NCBI GenBank assembly: GCA_030686995.1
Contig: CM060681.1
Span: forward strand, 160,722,333-160,786,332
Origin: Artemisia argyi
Taxonomy: Eukaryota; Streptophyta; Magnoliopsida; Asterales; Asteraceae
DNA length: 64,000 nt
Direction: 5' to 3'
Shown here: piece by piece, positions 21,921 through 34,100 of the stretch
Position numbering within the stretch: position 1 is the first letter of the stretch
How the letters are laid out: each line of letters starts with the position of its first letter
The notes under the pieces: generated by a model
Database searches by the model: none
The model's input: the letters and a program-made list of their open reading frames with translations, nothing else
Told to the model about the DNA's origin: nothing
Made by a program: the position numbers and the translations under genes

Positions 21921-24431
21921 AAGCAAGATTTCATAAAAAATAATCAAAAATACAAGAAAAATAAAAATAAAATAAAAAATTCATGAACAAAGGTTGAAGA
22001 AGCAAGGAGCACAGTAAATCAAGGATGGCTGTGGGTTATAGACTTATGGAAGTCATTAGGTTGGTAATTGGTCCTTGTTCATTGGCTGCTAAGCATTGGA
22101 AGGCTTTGTAAGCTTTCTAAATTTTCATTTTCTAGTGTACAAGTGTTTCTAGTGATTATCTGTTTCATTTTAGCTTCTTACTGGTTTGTTAGAACAGTTG
22201 TGATCATTAGATGGTAGTTTGATTTGATTTGAATTATGTTTCATAGTCATCTCTGTTTATAAGGGGTGTTTGGTTCTGTCTGTATAAGGGTGTATCAGTT
22301 GGTTTCTTTGTTCATTCATTGTTGACACATCTCACTCAGGACCTAAATAGACTATAACAAGCAACTTTTTAGTAGAAACTAGCATAGAAGTCAAACTCTC
22401 ATATAACTTGGTCTAATTTCTGTCTGTGTGAGTTTTAAAGTAGCCTAAGCTTCATTTTAATTCATAAGTTAATAACTTTGCTTAATTCAGCCTTTTTACA
22501 TCTTAACTAATCATAATTAGTGGAAGAATTAACCTCAAAGTTCACAAAAGAAAAATTTTCAAGTTTGTCTAAAAAGTCAAAAGTGACCCTTTGTCAGAAT
22601 TCCAAAATTTCAAAGAATATTTGTGATTTTTGTAGTAAGAATTAAGCTTTGTAATTTTCACAAGTTGTTGAGTCTCAGCTGAATTTTGAAATCCCACAAA
22701 TGGCTTAATTTTGTGATTTTTCCACAAGTTTGTGCATAAGCTCAAAGAGAGCTGCAGGCTCAGGTGTTGCTCTGCACCCATCCACCCAGTCCACCACCCA
22801 TTTTCAAGGGTTCATATCTTTTTCTCTAGTCGGCCCCACCCCATGGCTTTTGGCTTTTTAGAGAGCCTATAAGCTTGTCTTGAGGGCTTATAGCTTGCCT
22901 TGTGGTTTGTAGCTTATTTGCTTGGGCTGCATTGCCCATTACCTTTGTCCATTTCCTGACCAAAGCTGATCACTCAGTTTTTGTGACCATATTCCAAGTT
23001 CCCCCTGACCTCACCTGTGGGTCCCAGTGATTAAACCTTAGCTTTTTGAAAAACCAATAAGCTCAGCTTATTAGCTTAACTTTTTATTTGGGCTTCCAAC
23101 ATCTCTTGTGGGCCCCACTGGCCTGCTAAGTTGCACCTTTTGGGCTGTTTGGTGCTCAGTATTGAGCATAGTGCTTATTGCTTATTTTTAGCTTATCTCT
23201 TGTGCTTATCTGTGTAAATTGGCTTGTTTCAAGTTGCCCTTTATCTGTTTATAGCTTATTTGTGTTTAAAATATCATTTGGTAGCTTTTTCAATACAAAT
23301 AAAGTCCTAATAAGCTAAAAGCTTAACTGTCAATATAATAACCTCATCAAATTGCTTATTTTTGAGTTCCAAGCAAACTCCCTTTGTTAAAGTTGCCTAA
23401 AAACAGTTGATAAGCAGTTGTGAAAAAGAAAAATCCAAAAAATCCCAACTTAATAGAAGTGATTGCTTCTATTTAAGCCAATTGGCTTATTTCCTCAGCT
23501 TATTTATAAGCAATTTTCATTTTTATATTTTTCCTAGGCTTCTTATAGTCAAAAATAATTTTGGTAATTTTTTCAGATTTTTCTTGTATCATTTGGTATT
23601 TTTCTTAATTTAGTTTAGTTTTTAATAATTAATAATTAGTTAATAATTAATAATAATTAATTAAAAAATCAGAAAAACACAAATTTAGCTTTAAAATTAG
23701 TTTTTAGTTATTTTAAATTTTTCCAAATTTTATTTTCAATTTTCTAGTATATTTTCCTAATTAATCATAATTTAGGGTATTTTAAATAATTAAAAAGTAA
23801 TTAGAAAATAGTAAATAATTAATAATAATTAATTAAAAAGTCTTAAAAATATATTTTCTGGTTTAAAATTAGTTTTATATTATTTTAGATTTTTCCAAGT
23901 TTAAATTTTATTTTTCTAATTTAATTTCATAATTATTTGTATTTTAGTTTAATTTAAATAATTAATAATAATTAGTAAATTAGTATTTAATTTAATAAGT
24001 ATATAAATAGTGTAAAAATTAATTTTCTTTTTCTAAAAATGTTCTTTAATCATTAGGATTGTAGAAATATCATTTTTATACCCGTAGACTTTTTGGTTAA
24101 TCAGATTTACTTTTTATCACGTACGTTTGTACCCCGTTTTTAATTAAAACGTACGTTTTTAGGTTTTAGCTCGATTTTTCTTAATCTAAATTCACGTAAT
24201 CAATCATATAGCTTTCCTAAGCTATTTCATTTCATAATTCTCAAATAATTCTCATCACAACCCTTTTCTGTGAAAAACCACCCGATCACAAGCACGCTGA
24301 AGCACAATTCACACATCGTCAGGACATAACGACCTGGTGATACCCCTATATTACCCGGAGATTGACTCTAGGCTATTTAACTTTGTTAACCATTCCTTGG
24401 TCACTATAAGTTGACTGTTTAGGGCCAATCA
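21921..24431 (+). mobile_element. S-left: 5'-truncated copy of the long S-type LTR
   Basis: Matches S2 from about 40455 to 42925 (shared AGGTTGAAGAAGCAAGGAGC, ACGACCTGGTGATACCC, CTCTAGGCTATTTAACTTTG) and ends GGGCCAATCA at 24431. The first roughly 1.25 kb of the LTR is absent. It contains many AATAAGC/GCTTATT words (22830-23520). No PBS follows, so it is probably a truncated solo LTR. No gene is seen. Confidence 0.8.
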
Positions 24432-25371
24432 ACTCACTGAACAACTATGCATTCAGTGACTTGTTTGGTGTTCTTGGTTATCAAACACTTAGGATATTTT
24501 ATGTTCAAATCATAGATTAAGGAGTTTGGGTTTTAACAGACCCAACAATACTAATTGTTAATAATTTACTGTTGTATTAGGCATAACAGAAATCCACGGA
24601 CAAGTAGTAGCAGCTCATACATGAACAGCGGCCACCGTTTTTCTATACCTCATGGTGAGTTGACTATTGCTACATTCGTGATCTGGTATTTGCTTCAACA
24701 ATATGTGTTATCATTGATCTTTAAATCCACTTAAAATTCTTCTTTTTTAATTTGTGTCTATTCCTTTTAATGAATACACAGAATCACTCATGGACTACAA
24801 ATTAAAAATAGATATTAGCAACAAAACAATGTCACCAACAATACCTACATAAGACCAAGACGAAGAAGTTAAGTAGCAGTACATCCATTCTACAAACGCA
24901 CCGTATACATAAGACTTGCACTAGCTAATCTTACTAAAGTTGGCACATTATACCATTACTAATGTTTTGTCTTAAACTTTTGCAGACAGAAGCAGGTTAA
25001 CATACCTACTCTTTTATCCGAAACTGGCAAGCAAGCAATATCACATGAACTAAAGGCTTTGTTTATGCTAGAGTAGTTTCAAGCTTAACATTTTTAGTAA
25101 GTTTATCGTTTTCCATTTTGTTGGTACTGTGGTGAAATTTGTGTTAAAGATAGATTAAGTTTGAATACATTGTTACTCTTATTGCCAACTATTCCAGTAA
25201 GGATACATCTTTCACCAGATGAGAATACAAGCTTCATTAGGTATATTCTCAACTTCATAGTTTAATATGTATTATGGCTGCAATAGTGTTACCTCTATTT
25301 GTTTTCCATGTGGTTGTGTTTTGACAAAAAAACAAAAACAAATACCAATTGAAAAGTAACTACCCGACTCG
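24432..25371 (+). other. Unassigned stretch with possible exon (24581-24654)
   Basis: No transposon feature is recognised here. A 74-bp segment at 24581-24654 is preceded by a T-rich tract ending in TATTAG and followed by GTGAGT, a strong donor. It is open in one frame (HNRNPRTSSSSSYMNSGHRF). A second acceptor-like TTTTGCAG occurs near 24985 and another CCAG near 25200. It could be a fragment of a host gene, or chance. The protein is not recognised. Confidence 0.25.
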
Positions 25372-25565
25372 TTACTATTTATGAACAAATAATTTGTAAC
25401 TTATGTTAAAATCTATTTTTGTTCTAAGAAAAACTTGTGACTATATATAAAAAAAGACTTTAACCATTTATGTTTTGCTAAAATAAAGTTTATAATTTTC
25501 GTTAACAAAATATAGCAAAGATCGAAAAATATAAATAACGTTTTTGGATGATATTTGTATTAACA
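25372..25565 (-). mobile_element. Truncated 3' LTR of element M
   Basis: This 194-bp segment is about 90 percent identical by eye to 52815-53007. It starts on the minus strand with TGTTAATACAAATATC right after a purine tract. Homology stops at 25372, so the rest of the 3' LTR is lost. Confidence 0.8.
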
Positions 25566-25580
25566 ATATCCCCTTTTTGT
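25566..25580 (-). promoter_or_regulatory. Polypurine tract at the 3' LTR of element M
   Basis: Minus strand AACAAAAAGGGGATAT directly precedes the LTR start TGTTAATAC. A second, purer tract AAAAAGGGGGAGAA lies 180 bp upstream at about 25750-25766, so priming could in principle start at two sites. Confidence 0.7.
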
Positions 25581-26156
25581 TGAGGATAAAACATAAAATT
25601 TATTTTTAAGCAAAAGGATAAATGAAGTTCAAGTCTTTTAAAAATAAAGATTAAACTTATTTTTATGCTATGTGTTGGTTTGAATTGCTATAAAAGTTCT
25701 AATTTTGACAAAATATTAGAGTTGATTATATGATTTTAATTTTAATATTTTCTCCCCCTTTTTGTCGAAAAAAAAAGAGATGCAAAGCAGAATGTGATGC
25801 TAGCCCGAGCTTGATTATCTTCCCCTTGGTTAATACTCTCCCTTGTTGGGGTGCCAAGTACATGGATTTTGAATGCTACAAAATAAAGAGTTAGTGAAAC
25901 ATGGTCTAAACAAGGTCTAAACCAACATAACAAGTTAAATAATGCAACCAAAACACAACATATAATAGAACACCATTCATTCAAGTAAAATTTATTTTGA
26001 CCAAAGTCAAAATGATGGGACAAGAAATGAATAAAAAGTCCTATATCTAAAGTTAAACAATGAAAAATAACATGGAAGTAAAAAATACGACAACTATAAA
26101 AAGAAAATAAAGATCCTAATTTAAAGTCCTAAGTTATTGGTTCCACCTAATAAACT

Positions 26157-27033
26157 CTATTGTTGTGGAGGATGAGTAAGAGCGTTAAGACGCTCGAGGA
26201 TGTGTTGAAGGATGAATCTCATTTCATCTTGGAGTTGGTGAACCATGATTTTGATTCGTTCACTTATCCTCTTCGTTCTCTCACAATGAGAACAATCATG
26301 GAGGAGAATGTTTGGTGGTAGGAAAGTTACATTTGTTAGTGGTAGTGGTGGAGGAACATTTGTTGATTGTTGGTTGGAGTTTTGTGGAGCTAAAATGAAG
26401 GAGAGCAATGTTGTTTGTAGTTGCATAGCATCATGAAGGTGAGAGTTCACCATGTTAGAAAAGGCATAGAGGTTATCAAGTTGATGATTAATTTCCTCTT
26501 GAGTTTGTAGAGGATCAATCCACATGGAATCGTCAATGTCCCTAAGAGTAGTGGAAAATGATGAAGGTTGATAAGATGGTGGAGCATGATCACCATAAAG
26601 TGGCCCATGGATGTCCCTATAAATGGGATGAAAGAATAAAGATTGAGGTTGAGATGGTTGGGATGGTTCATCATCAATTGGTTCATTGGGCAAGAAGGAT
26701 GCTCAAGGTGGTTGGTTGGCCATTCTTTCAATGGAGGCAAATGATGGTAATGGTGTTGGATTTGTTGCTTTCGGAGGTAGGTCTTCTAAAGTTTCCAAAA
26801 AATGATGTAATGAAGTTGGTGGAGTTGCAAAGAGTTCTATTGGTTACAGTTTTGGTGAATTTGGTGGTGATGGTGATTTTGGTGGTTAACATGGTGTCGG
26901 AGGTGGTGTGGTAGCTACCGGAGTTTTTGTTGGTGGTGGTGTGGTCACAATGGTTTGTGGTCTTGGTGATGGTGTAGGAGTGGTAAGATTTAAGAAGTTT
27001 TCATCTTGGATTGGAGATGAGATGGTTAGAGGT
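26157..27033 (-). pseudogene. Pro-rich third frame of element M fused to a broken RT
   Basis: A Pro/Thr/Ser-rich stretch ([18 protein letters not shown]) is followed, after frame changes near 26890 and 26700, by an open 178-codon segment (MPNEPIDDEPSQPSQPQ ... ERLNALTHPPQQ). That segment ends with amphipathic helices. Position after pol suggests the env-like frame of a SIRE-type element. It directly continues the RT fragment because RT core, thumb and RNase H are deleted. No domain is recognised. Confidence 0.5.
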
Positions 27034-27330
27034 GATGCATATGCAAGTAAAATTCTAATAGAATCGAGCCTAGCAACCGGAGTAAAAGTTTCATCGTAGT
27101 CAATGCCTTCTTGTTGATTATACCCTTGTGCTACTAGCCTAGATTTGTTTCTAGACACTACACCATTTTCATCCATTTTATTTTAAAAGACCCATTTTGT
27201 TCCAATTATCGTTTGACTTTTTGGTTGAGAAACTAATGTCCAAACATCATTTTTAACAAATTGGTATAACTCTTCTTCCATAGCTATGACCCATGATTCA
27301 TCTTTTATTGCCTCGTTTATATTTTTGAGT
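27034..27330 (-). pseudogene. N-terminal RT fragment of element M
   Basis: [20 protein letters not shown] followed by [20 protein letters not shown] is the start of a copia RT (RVT_2). The match ends abruptly at about 27034, before the catalytic YVDD. A stop codon at about 27179 precedes MDENGVV. Upstream, degraded traces (about 27200-27330) of the RT N-terminus can be read in several frames. Confidence 0.8.
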
Positions 27331-28055
27331 TCAATGGTTAACACAAAAAAAGAAGTTACTTTGATTTTGAACTTTTGATCTCAAGTTTCTTTCATTAATT
27401 TTTCCTATGACACTATCTAATGGATGACTTTTAGATTCTTTAACATTAACAATTTCCTTGTTTAATAGTTAATCTTCCTTGTCATCATCTATGTTGTCTT
27501 GATTTTCAATGACTTGACTTTCAACTAAGCCATCATCTACTAAAGGTGATGTCTTAGAGGGAGGTGGACTTTCTTCAAATGTTACGTTTAACGATTCCTT
27601 GACTCTTAAGTTTTCTTTGTTTAAAACAATGTAAGCTTTGCTATTTTGCAAATATCCAAGGAATACACCTTCATAAGAATTTGGATCAAATTTAGTGCGA
27701 GAATCCTTGGTATTTAGCATAAAACATTTGCCTCCAAACACTCTAAAATATCCTACCTCTATATAATTCATATGGAGTTTTGTTCAAAATTGTCGAATTA
27801 AAACTTGGTTTAGAATATAAGTTGATTTGTCAACGACATTACACCAAAACTTTTGTGGAATGTTTTGTTCATTAAGCATTATTCTACTCAGCTATTGAAA
27901 GGTCTGTTTTTTACGTTCTACTATACCATTAGATTGAGGAGTGCGAGGTGCTGAAAAGTTTTGTGTTACATCATTTTTATCACAAAAAGTTCAAAATTGT
28001 GTTTCATTGTCAAATTCATGACCCTGTCCATTCTAATTGACACAATGCAAAACTT
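27331..28055 (-). pseudogene. Integrase remnant of element M (core partly deleted)
   Basis: Readable pieces are GHEFDNE, SAPRTPQSNGIVERKKQTF (third acidic residue region), YFRVFGGKCFMLN and KFDPNSYEGVFLGYLQNSKA. Just upstream (near 28040-28056) the sequence jumps from LEVLH to GHEFDNE. The HMD-L-GP segment and first catalytic Asp are therefore deleted, roughly 65-70 codons by comparison with C. Several stops and shifts are present. Confidence 0.8.
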
Positions 28056-28660
28056 CTAGACACCTAGATGTAGACACCATTTTTTTAGCCTTATGGCTAC
28101 TATGAACTTGTTTACCAATTTTGCAAGCATCACAAAGTGTTGGTCATATCTCAACTTGGGTAGGTTTCTATCTGGTTCTTTTGAGGATAGAGATTGAATA
28201 AGTCTCATATTAGCATGACCTAAACGTCTATGCCAAAGAGTTAAAGAATCTTCTAAAGAGGTGAGGCAAAGTTTATCTCTAGAAGTTTTATCAATCTTCA
28301 TGATGTACATGTTGGTTTTCAAAACACCTTTAGCTATGGTTGTTCCGACTTTTAGTATTTTACTTCCATTTTCACTAAATAGGACGTTATACTTTTTACG
28401 ACATAGTTGACTTATACTAAGTAGGTTGAATCCTAGGTTATCAACATGAGCAACATCATCAATAAAGAGAGAGTCATGAGAGATTGTACATTTTTCGATG
28501 ATTTTTCTTTTAAGCTTGCTACCAAAAGTAACATTAGCTCCTTCATATTCTTTATTGGTTAAGAAGAGGCTTTTAATACCCGTCATATGTCTTGAGCAAC
28601 CACTATCTTTAATCCATTCATTCGGTTCCAAACCAACTTTCAAGCATACCTATTTTATGT
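28056..28660 (-). pseudogene. Protease and GAG-pre-integrase of element M
   Basis: The aspartic protease motif KDSGCSRHMTG is followed by NVTFGSKLKRKIIEKC, LGFNLLSISQLCRKKYNVLF and the integrase zinc-domain start LWHRRLGHANMRLIQSL. The frame changes just before the Cys pair. It is otherwise open, 195 codons. Confidence 0.85.
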
Positions 28661-30521
28661 AAAAATTCGAACGTTTGGTCCCCAATGTCTCATGGGTCCA
28701 TTTTGGTTAAACAATCCATTGACTTAATTCATGTATGGAAATGGTGGATATGAGTTCCAAGGCATGTAGTTAGGAACTTGATAATGTCTAGGAAAGTTTT
28801 GGTTCCAACCATTTTGATAATTAGATTGCGTGTTGTAGTTACTCTTAGGAAAGGGGGGTTTGGGAATAGGTGTTTTAGGCCTTTGTTGAGTAGTTTTAGC
28901 TCTAAATTCATTTTAGCAAGTCTTACTCCTACTTTAATGGCCGGTTTTAGTTTTATTTTAGTTGAGTTAGCATTAGATTTCTTTGTGACTTTAACGAATT
29001 CTGTACGAGCCGATGTACAATTTTTCTGTTTTGCTACAGTACCCACGGATCCCTTGGATCAATGGACGGAACCCTATTTTTTGTTCCATCTGATCCGTGG
29101 ATCACTGAGATAGTTGGGACAGTTTCTTGTACTTATTCGGCTTGTTTCGTTAGACTACTTAAGGTTCCTAATTTCATAAATCCTAGTCCAGTTTTATCAT
29201 ATGGCAACTTTTGAATTTTTATTATTTCATCCGCACAAGAAATACTTTTATCGAACCTTTTAAATCTTGAGTTTTGTTTGATAAGATCATCCCGTGTGAT
29301 TTTAAGCTTTTCAATTTCAAGTTTAAAATCTTGGCATGATGTACATACCTGTTAATAGCTTTACTCTTTTCTTTTAATTCATAAACTTCATTTTCCAAAA
29401 ATTCCTTTTTAGTATTTAAAAATTTGTTTTTGTTTATGTTTTTTAGACTTAGTTCACAGAGTTTGTTATACTTCATTTTTAATGTGTCATCATCAATAGA
29501 AGAGCAAGATAAGTCAGAGTGTACCTCATTGGGGTCTTGAGCCATGAGTGCAATTTTGCCATTTTTTGGCTCCTCGTCATCATCTTCACTTTCAATCCAT
29601 GCACCACTTACAAAAGCTCTTTGGGTTTTGCTTTTTGGTGGCTTTGGGCATTCTTTTATGAGATGACCTGTGTCTCCACATCCAAAACATTTTCTTTCGG
29701 CCTTTCCTTTCTTGTCATCACGGTCTTTTCGGAAAGGTTTCTTGTCATCACTAGGTTGTCTTACAAATTTACCTTGTCTTCGAAAGAACTTTTTGAAGTC
29801 TCTTACGGCCATGGCATATTCTTCATCATCACTACCCAAACTAGATTCTTCATCATCACTTGATTCTACTTTAGCTTTTAATGCAATGGATTTGACCTTT
29901 TCTCTTTTGCCTTTTACTATCTTCGAATCTTTTCCCATCACCATTTCATGAACTTTGAGATTTCCAATTAGCTCGTCAAGTGACATATTAGAAAGATCTT
30001 TGGATTCTTCAATACCCGTCACTTTTACTCTCCACTTCGGATGGAGTGCTCTAAGGAATTTCTTGACAAAGTTCATACTATAAAAAGATTCATCAAGTGC
30101 TTTAAGAGAGGTAATGATGGTAATAAATCTATCAAATGCATTATCAATTGTTTCATCTTTAGGGATAACAAATTGTTCGTAGTGTTGAACAAGAAGATCA
30201 ATTTTGTTATCCTTGACTTGTGAATTTCCTTGATGAGTGATATATTGCCAAATTTCTTCTAGGTAAAGCATTATAAAGCATCATTTTTGTTTCATTGTTT
30301 TTAGCTATTGATTTCTTTCGTTCTTCACTATTTTAGTAAGTGAAACAACTTCATCCCGACCATTTGTAATATCTTTAATTTTCTATAATTATATACCAAA
30401 GATCTATATCTTTTGATTTCACATAAGTTTCAAAGCGGTTTTTCCAATAGATAAAACTATTTTGTTCAAATAGTGGTGGTCTTTACATAGATTATCCTTC
30501 TTTAAAGTTTTCAAAATCCAT
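28661..30521 (-). pseudogene. gag and linker of element M
   Basis: ATG at about 30519-30521 (MDFENFKEG) is followed by stops. The frame is then open from 30271 to 29222: capsid (VPKDETIDNAF-like IPKDETIDNAFDRF, FLRALHPKWRVKVTGIEESK), a basic/acidic tail and the zinc knuckle CFGCGDTGHLIKECP near 29655-29700. A coiled coil lies past the knuckle, then a degraded linker from 29221 to 28661. The linker carries an unusual 29040-29105 stretch rich in CCACGGATCC/GGATCCGTGG-like words. Several frameshifts make it non-functional. Confidence 0.8.
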
Positions 30522-30573
30522 GGATCGTTCCAAACTTTAAATACAATATATTTTAAAAAGCTTGAGTAACGTT

Positions 30574-30585
30574 GCTCTGATGCCA
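30574..30585 (-). promoter_or_regulatory. Primer-binding site of element M
   Basis: Minus strand TGGCATCAGAGC is one base off the perfect iMet-type PBS TGGTATCAGAGC, two bases inside the LTR end at 30588. Confidence 0.85.
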
Positions 30586-30587
30586 AT

Positions 30588-31157
30588 TGTGAAAAACTAG
30601 AAGGCGGGTTGAATTGTTTACCGTTTTAAATTTAATTTGCTTTGAAAACTATAAGTGATAACAACTAATGCAAATAATAAAACGATAAGTAAAGTGCAAG
30701 TAAAGAAAGAAATGATCAAACCACAACACGAATGTTTATAGTAGTTCCGTCTACAAGGGCTCTTTTTCCTTGCCATACTCCACTCCCCGAGTATCCAACT
30801 CAAGAGTATCCTTCACTAATCAAAAAGCTTCTTTAACCCGCAGAGAAAACCTTACACGTCGCTTACACAAGATTACCGACACAAAGCTAGATGTCGAGTT
30901 CTTTTACAAGGGTACAACCACTCCCGTTACACTTTGTATTTTGAGGACTAAAATAATAACCGATCACTACAGTTATCATTGTTTGGTACAAAACAATGAT
31001 GTATGGATAAAAATAATTCACACAACGACAAATGAACAAGCCTTGCAACGTATTGTTGAAGCCTGTAATACTCGGATCTTCTTACATTAAAGAAGTTCAC
31101 TAAAAATGAAATATGAATGAGTTAGATATGAATGAGAGAAAATATGATGTAGTTTAT
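30588..31157 (-). mobile_element. 5' LTR of element M, inner segment
   Basis: Starts (plus strand) TGTGAAAAACTAG next to the PBS and is interrupted at 31157 by S1. It continues at 35041 and again at 52628. 31153-31157 is the left TTTAT copy of the S1 target duplication. Confidence 0.8.
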
Positions 31158-34100
31158 TGATTGAGGCAAAAGTAGTCAACTAAAGTCAACCACGGATGTG
31201 GTCAATATATTCAAACTCCTTAGGGTCAATGCTCCGCGGAATATAGTGTTTCCCCGGGTCGTTATGTCCCGAAGAGGTGTGATGGTTAACAAACGGGTCT
31301 GCGATCGGGTGAATTTGGACAAGAAAGGGTTTTGTGATTGATATGAACTAAGGAATATACAAAGAAATAGCTTAAATAAGCTGTTATAACAAGACTGTAA
31401 ATTTAGGTAAACCAAAAATGTTTAAAACCTAAAAACGTGTACGTTTACATTTAAATAAAACGTAAACGTACAAAATAAAAGGTGAAAAGTGAAATCTGGA
31501 AACCCACAGGGGGTGAAAATGACTTTTTTACAAACCTAAAATAAAAAGAAAAATTAAAATGAAAATGAAATTATTAAAATGATTATTTTAATATTTAAAT
31601 ACTATTTAATTAATTAAAACTATTTAAAAAGTAAATTAAACCTAATTTAAATACACTAAAAATAATAAACACTACAAATTAAACTAAAAACATGCAAAAA
31701 TAATTTCTAAAACTTAAAATGAACTTGAAGAAAGTATAAAAATTAAAAATAAATATTTTTGTCTTTTTATGGATTTTCTAATAATTAAAAACTAATTATC
31801 TTAATTAAACTATTTAAACTAATTTAAATTATTAATAACACCTAAATGACTTAGAAAATTATGGAAAAATTCCTAAAATTATTTTATAACATATAAAAGC
31901 TAGGAAAAATATAAAAACTAGGTCTTACTTAATAAAAACTAATTATTTTATTTAAAACTTAATTATTAATTAATTATTAATAAAACTGATATTAAATCTA
32001 ATAAATACTAAATGACAAAATAAAAATCTGAGAAAATTACTGTAAATACTTTAATATAAGCGGAATTTAATAAAAATATAAAAAGCTAAGTACTTAATAA
32101 AAATATAAAAATGAAAAATAAAATTTAAATTACATTAAATAGAAACTATCACTTAAAATTAAATTGGTTTTTCTTGATTTTTCTTTTAGAATACTATTTT
32201 ATAACTAAAAACACACAACTTTTGTGAAAAAATTTTTTTTACAACTTAAAAATAAGCACTGTGGATGCTATTTAGCACCACAGTTGACTTTTGTTGACCA
32301 AGGCAAGAAAATAGCCAAAATGGGCTTAAGTGGGACCCACAATGGTTGAATCTGGTTTACATACGTTGTGTGGACATGTTAAAACCAAAATCACTCAAAT
32401 AAGCAACTTGAATAAGCCATAAGGTATGAATAAGCACTCCAATTCTTTTTTGAAAACTGAAAAAGGGGACAGAATTTAGGGGCCAATTCAGGTGGGGTCC
32501 ACAAGGCATGAGGTCAAAGGATTGGTCAATCCTTGAAGCCTACCAGGGGGGTTGAAAGGAACAAAGAGGTGGTTGTGGAGCAAACTGTGGTGGCCAGAAA
32601 ACACCACCAAAGGTGGTGTTTTGGCCTGAGGTCTGCTGGTGCAGGGGATGACCTCCCCCTGCAGGTGTGTTTGGGGCTAAGTAGGGCCCAGCAGAAAATT
32701 GCTAAAAATATAAGGATGGTGAGACCTCAAAGACTAGCTGGGGGACTTCAATCCCAGAAAGTTTCACATCCTAAAACTCATCTGAAAATTCTATAAACTT
32801 CTCACTATTTTTGGTTTTTCTAAAAAAATGTACTTTTGACTTTTGAGTGAAACTTGGTTTGTTGACTAAAATGAAGTTTGATTGAGCCTAGATGATTTAA
32901 TATGATGTAAAAAGCTATATTACAACTTTACTAAGCTAAATTAACAGATTTATAACTAAAATGAAGATCTTGACATCCTATCTCCTAACAGTTAACAGTG
33001 GGTTCAATTTTAGAGGGGAGTTTGACTTTTTAATGAAAAACCTAAGTATTATTTGACTTATATGAGCTAATCTATCATACTAGAGCATGTCTCAACTGAA
33101 TTTAACAACTAAAGCTACTCACCTCACTATGCAATTAACACATCCAAACACCCCTATAAATGGCAGTTTTGATGATTTTTCAAACTAAATGATGCTTTAA
33201 GATAAGAAACTGAATTATACTAATCTAATATGATAAAATGGTATGAATTAAGCTCAGAAACACTGATTTGAACAACCAACACCTAAGATTTTATATTGAG
33301 CTATTTGGACAGTTGAACCAGGAATTTGAAGCACAATTGATTATGATGCACTACCACTTAACTTTAAACAATGCACTGATTTAAATAAACATATTAAGCA
33401 AAAATTAACATACAATAGCAAGGAACAAGCCCTAGCACAGTGATAAGCAAAAATGGGAGTTTCAAGCTTACAAAATGGATCCTGAGCATAGGCCAATGAG
33501 CAAAGGATAATCACAACTCTACCCTTTCACTCCCCAAGGAGTTCCAAACCAGGTCCTTCCATTTCTAACCAAAATCCATGCTTCATCCACTTTCTAAACT
33601 AATTTTCGAATTAAAAACTATTTATTGGTATTTTTATGAGATTTTAAGTAAGACTGATTAGAAACCTTCTAAATGATATACTGGCTTTAAAAAAACTTAT
33701 AAGTAAACTACATTGAACTTGGATTAATCATTAAACAACACCATTAACAGTTATAAGTAAAACTTGGATTTCCAAGTATGAAATTTGCATAAACTGGAAA
33801 CAGAAAAAAAAACTGAAATTGATTACTTGAAAGGACTTTCAAATATACTGAAATTGCTTAGTACAACGTTTTTAAACAAGAAATTACATTAAAAAGGGAA
33901 AATTACATTAAACGACCACCTAAACTATACTAAATCTACTCTACACTAATTACTGCTTCATCTTCCTTTATTTTTCACTTTTATAGACCCTGGGATACTT
34001 CTTTGACTTTCCCACATCATCTTGAACCGTTGGATTGCTTCTTGTGATCTTGGCCGTTCAAAACGGTTTTGGCGAGAAATTGGGTTGAGTGGGATTGGGT

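Noticed and set aside
24434..24465. Imperfect inverted repeat TCACTGAA/TTCAGTGA after S-left as an element end
   Set aside because: Only 8 bp, no target duplication or partner found; probably chance.
26558..26914. 118-codon plus-strand frame
   Set aside because: Shadow of the minus-strand Pro-rich frame of element M.
32533..32796. 87-codon open frame in S1
   Set aside because: It lies inside a solo LTR, with no similarity to a known domain and no counterpart frame in S2.
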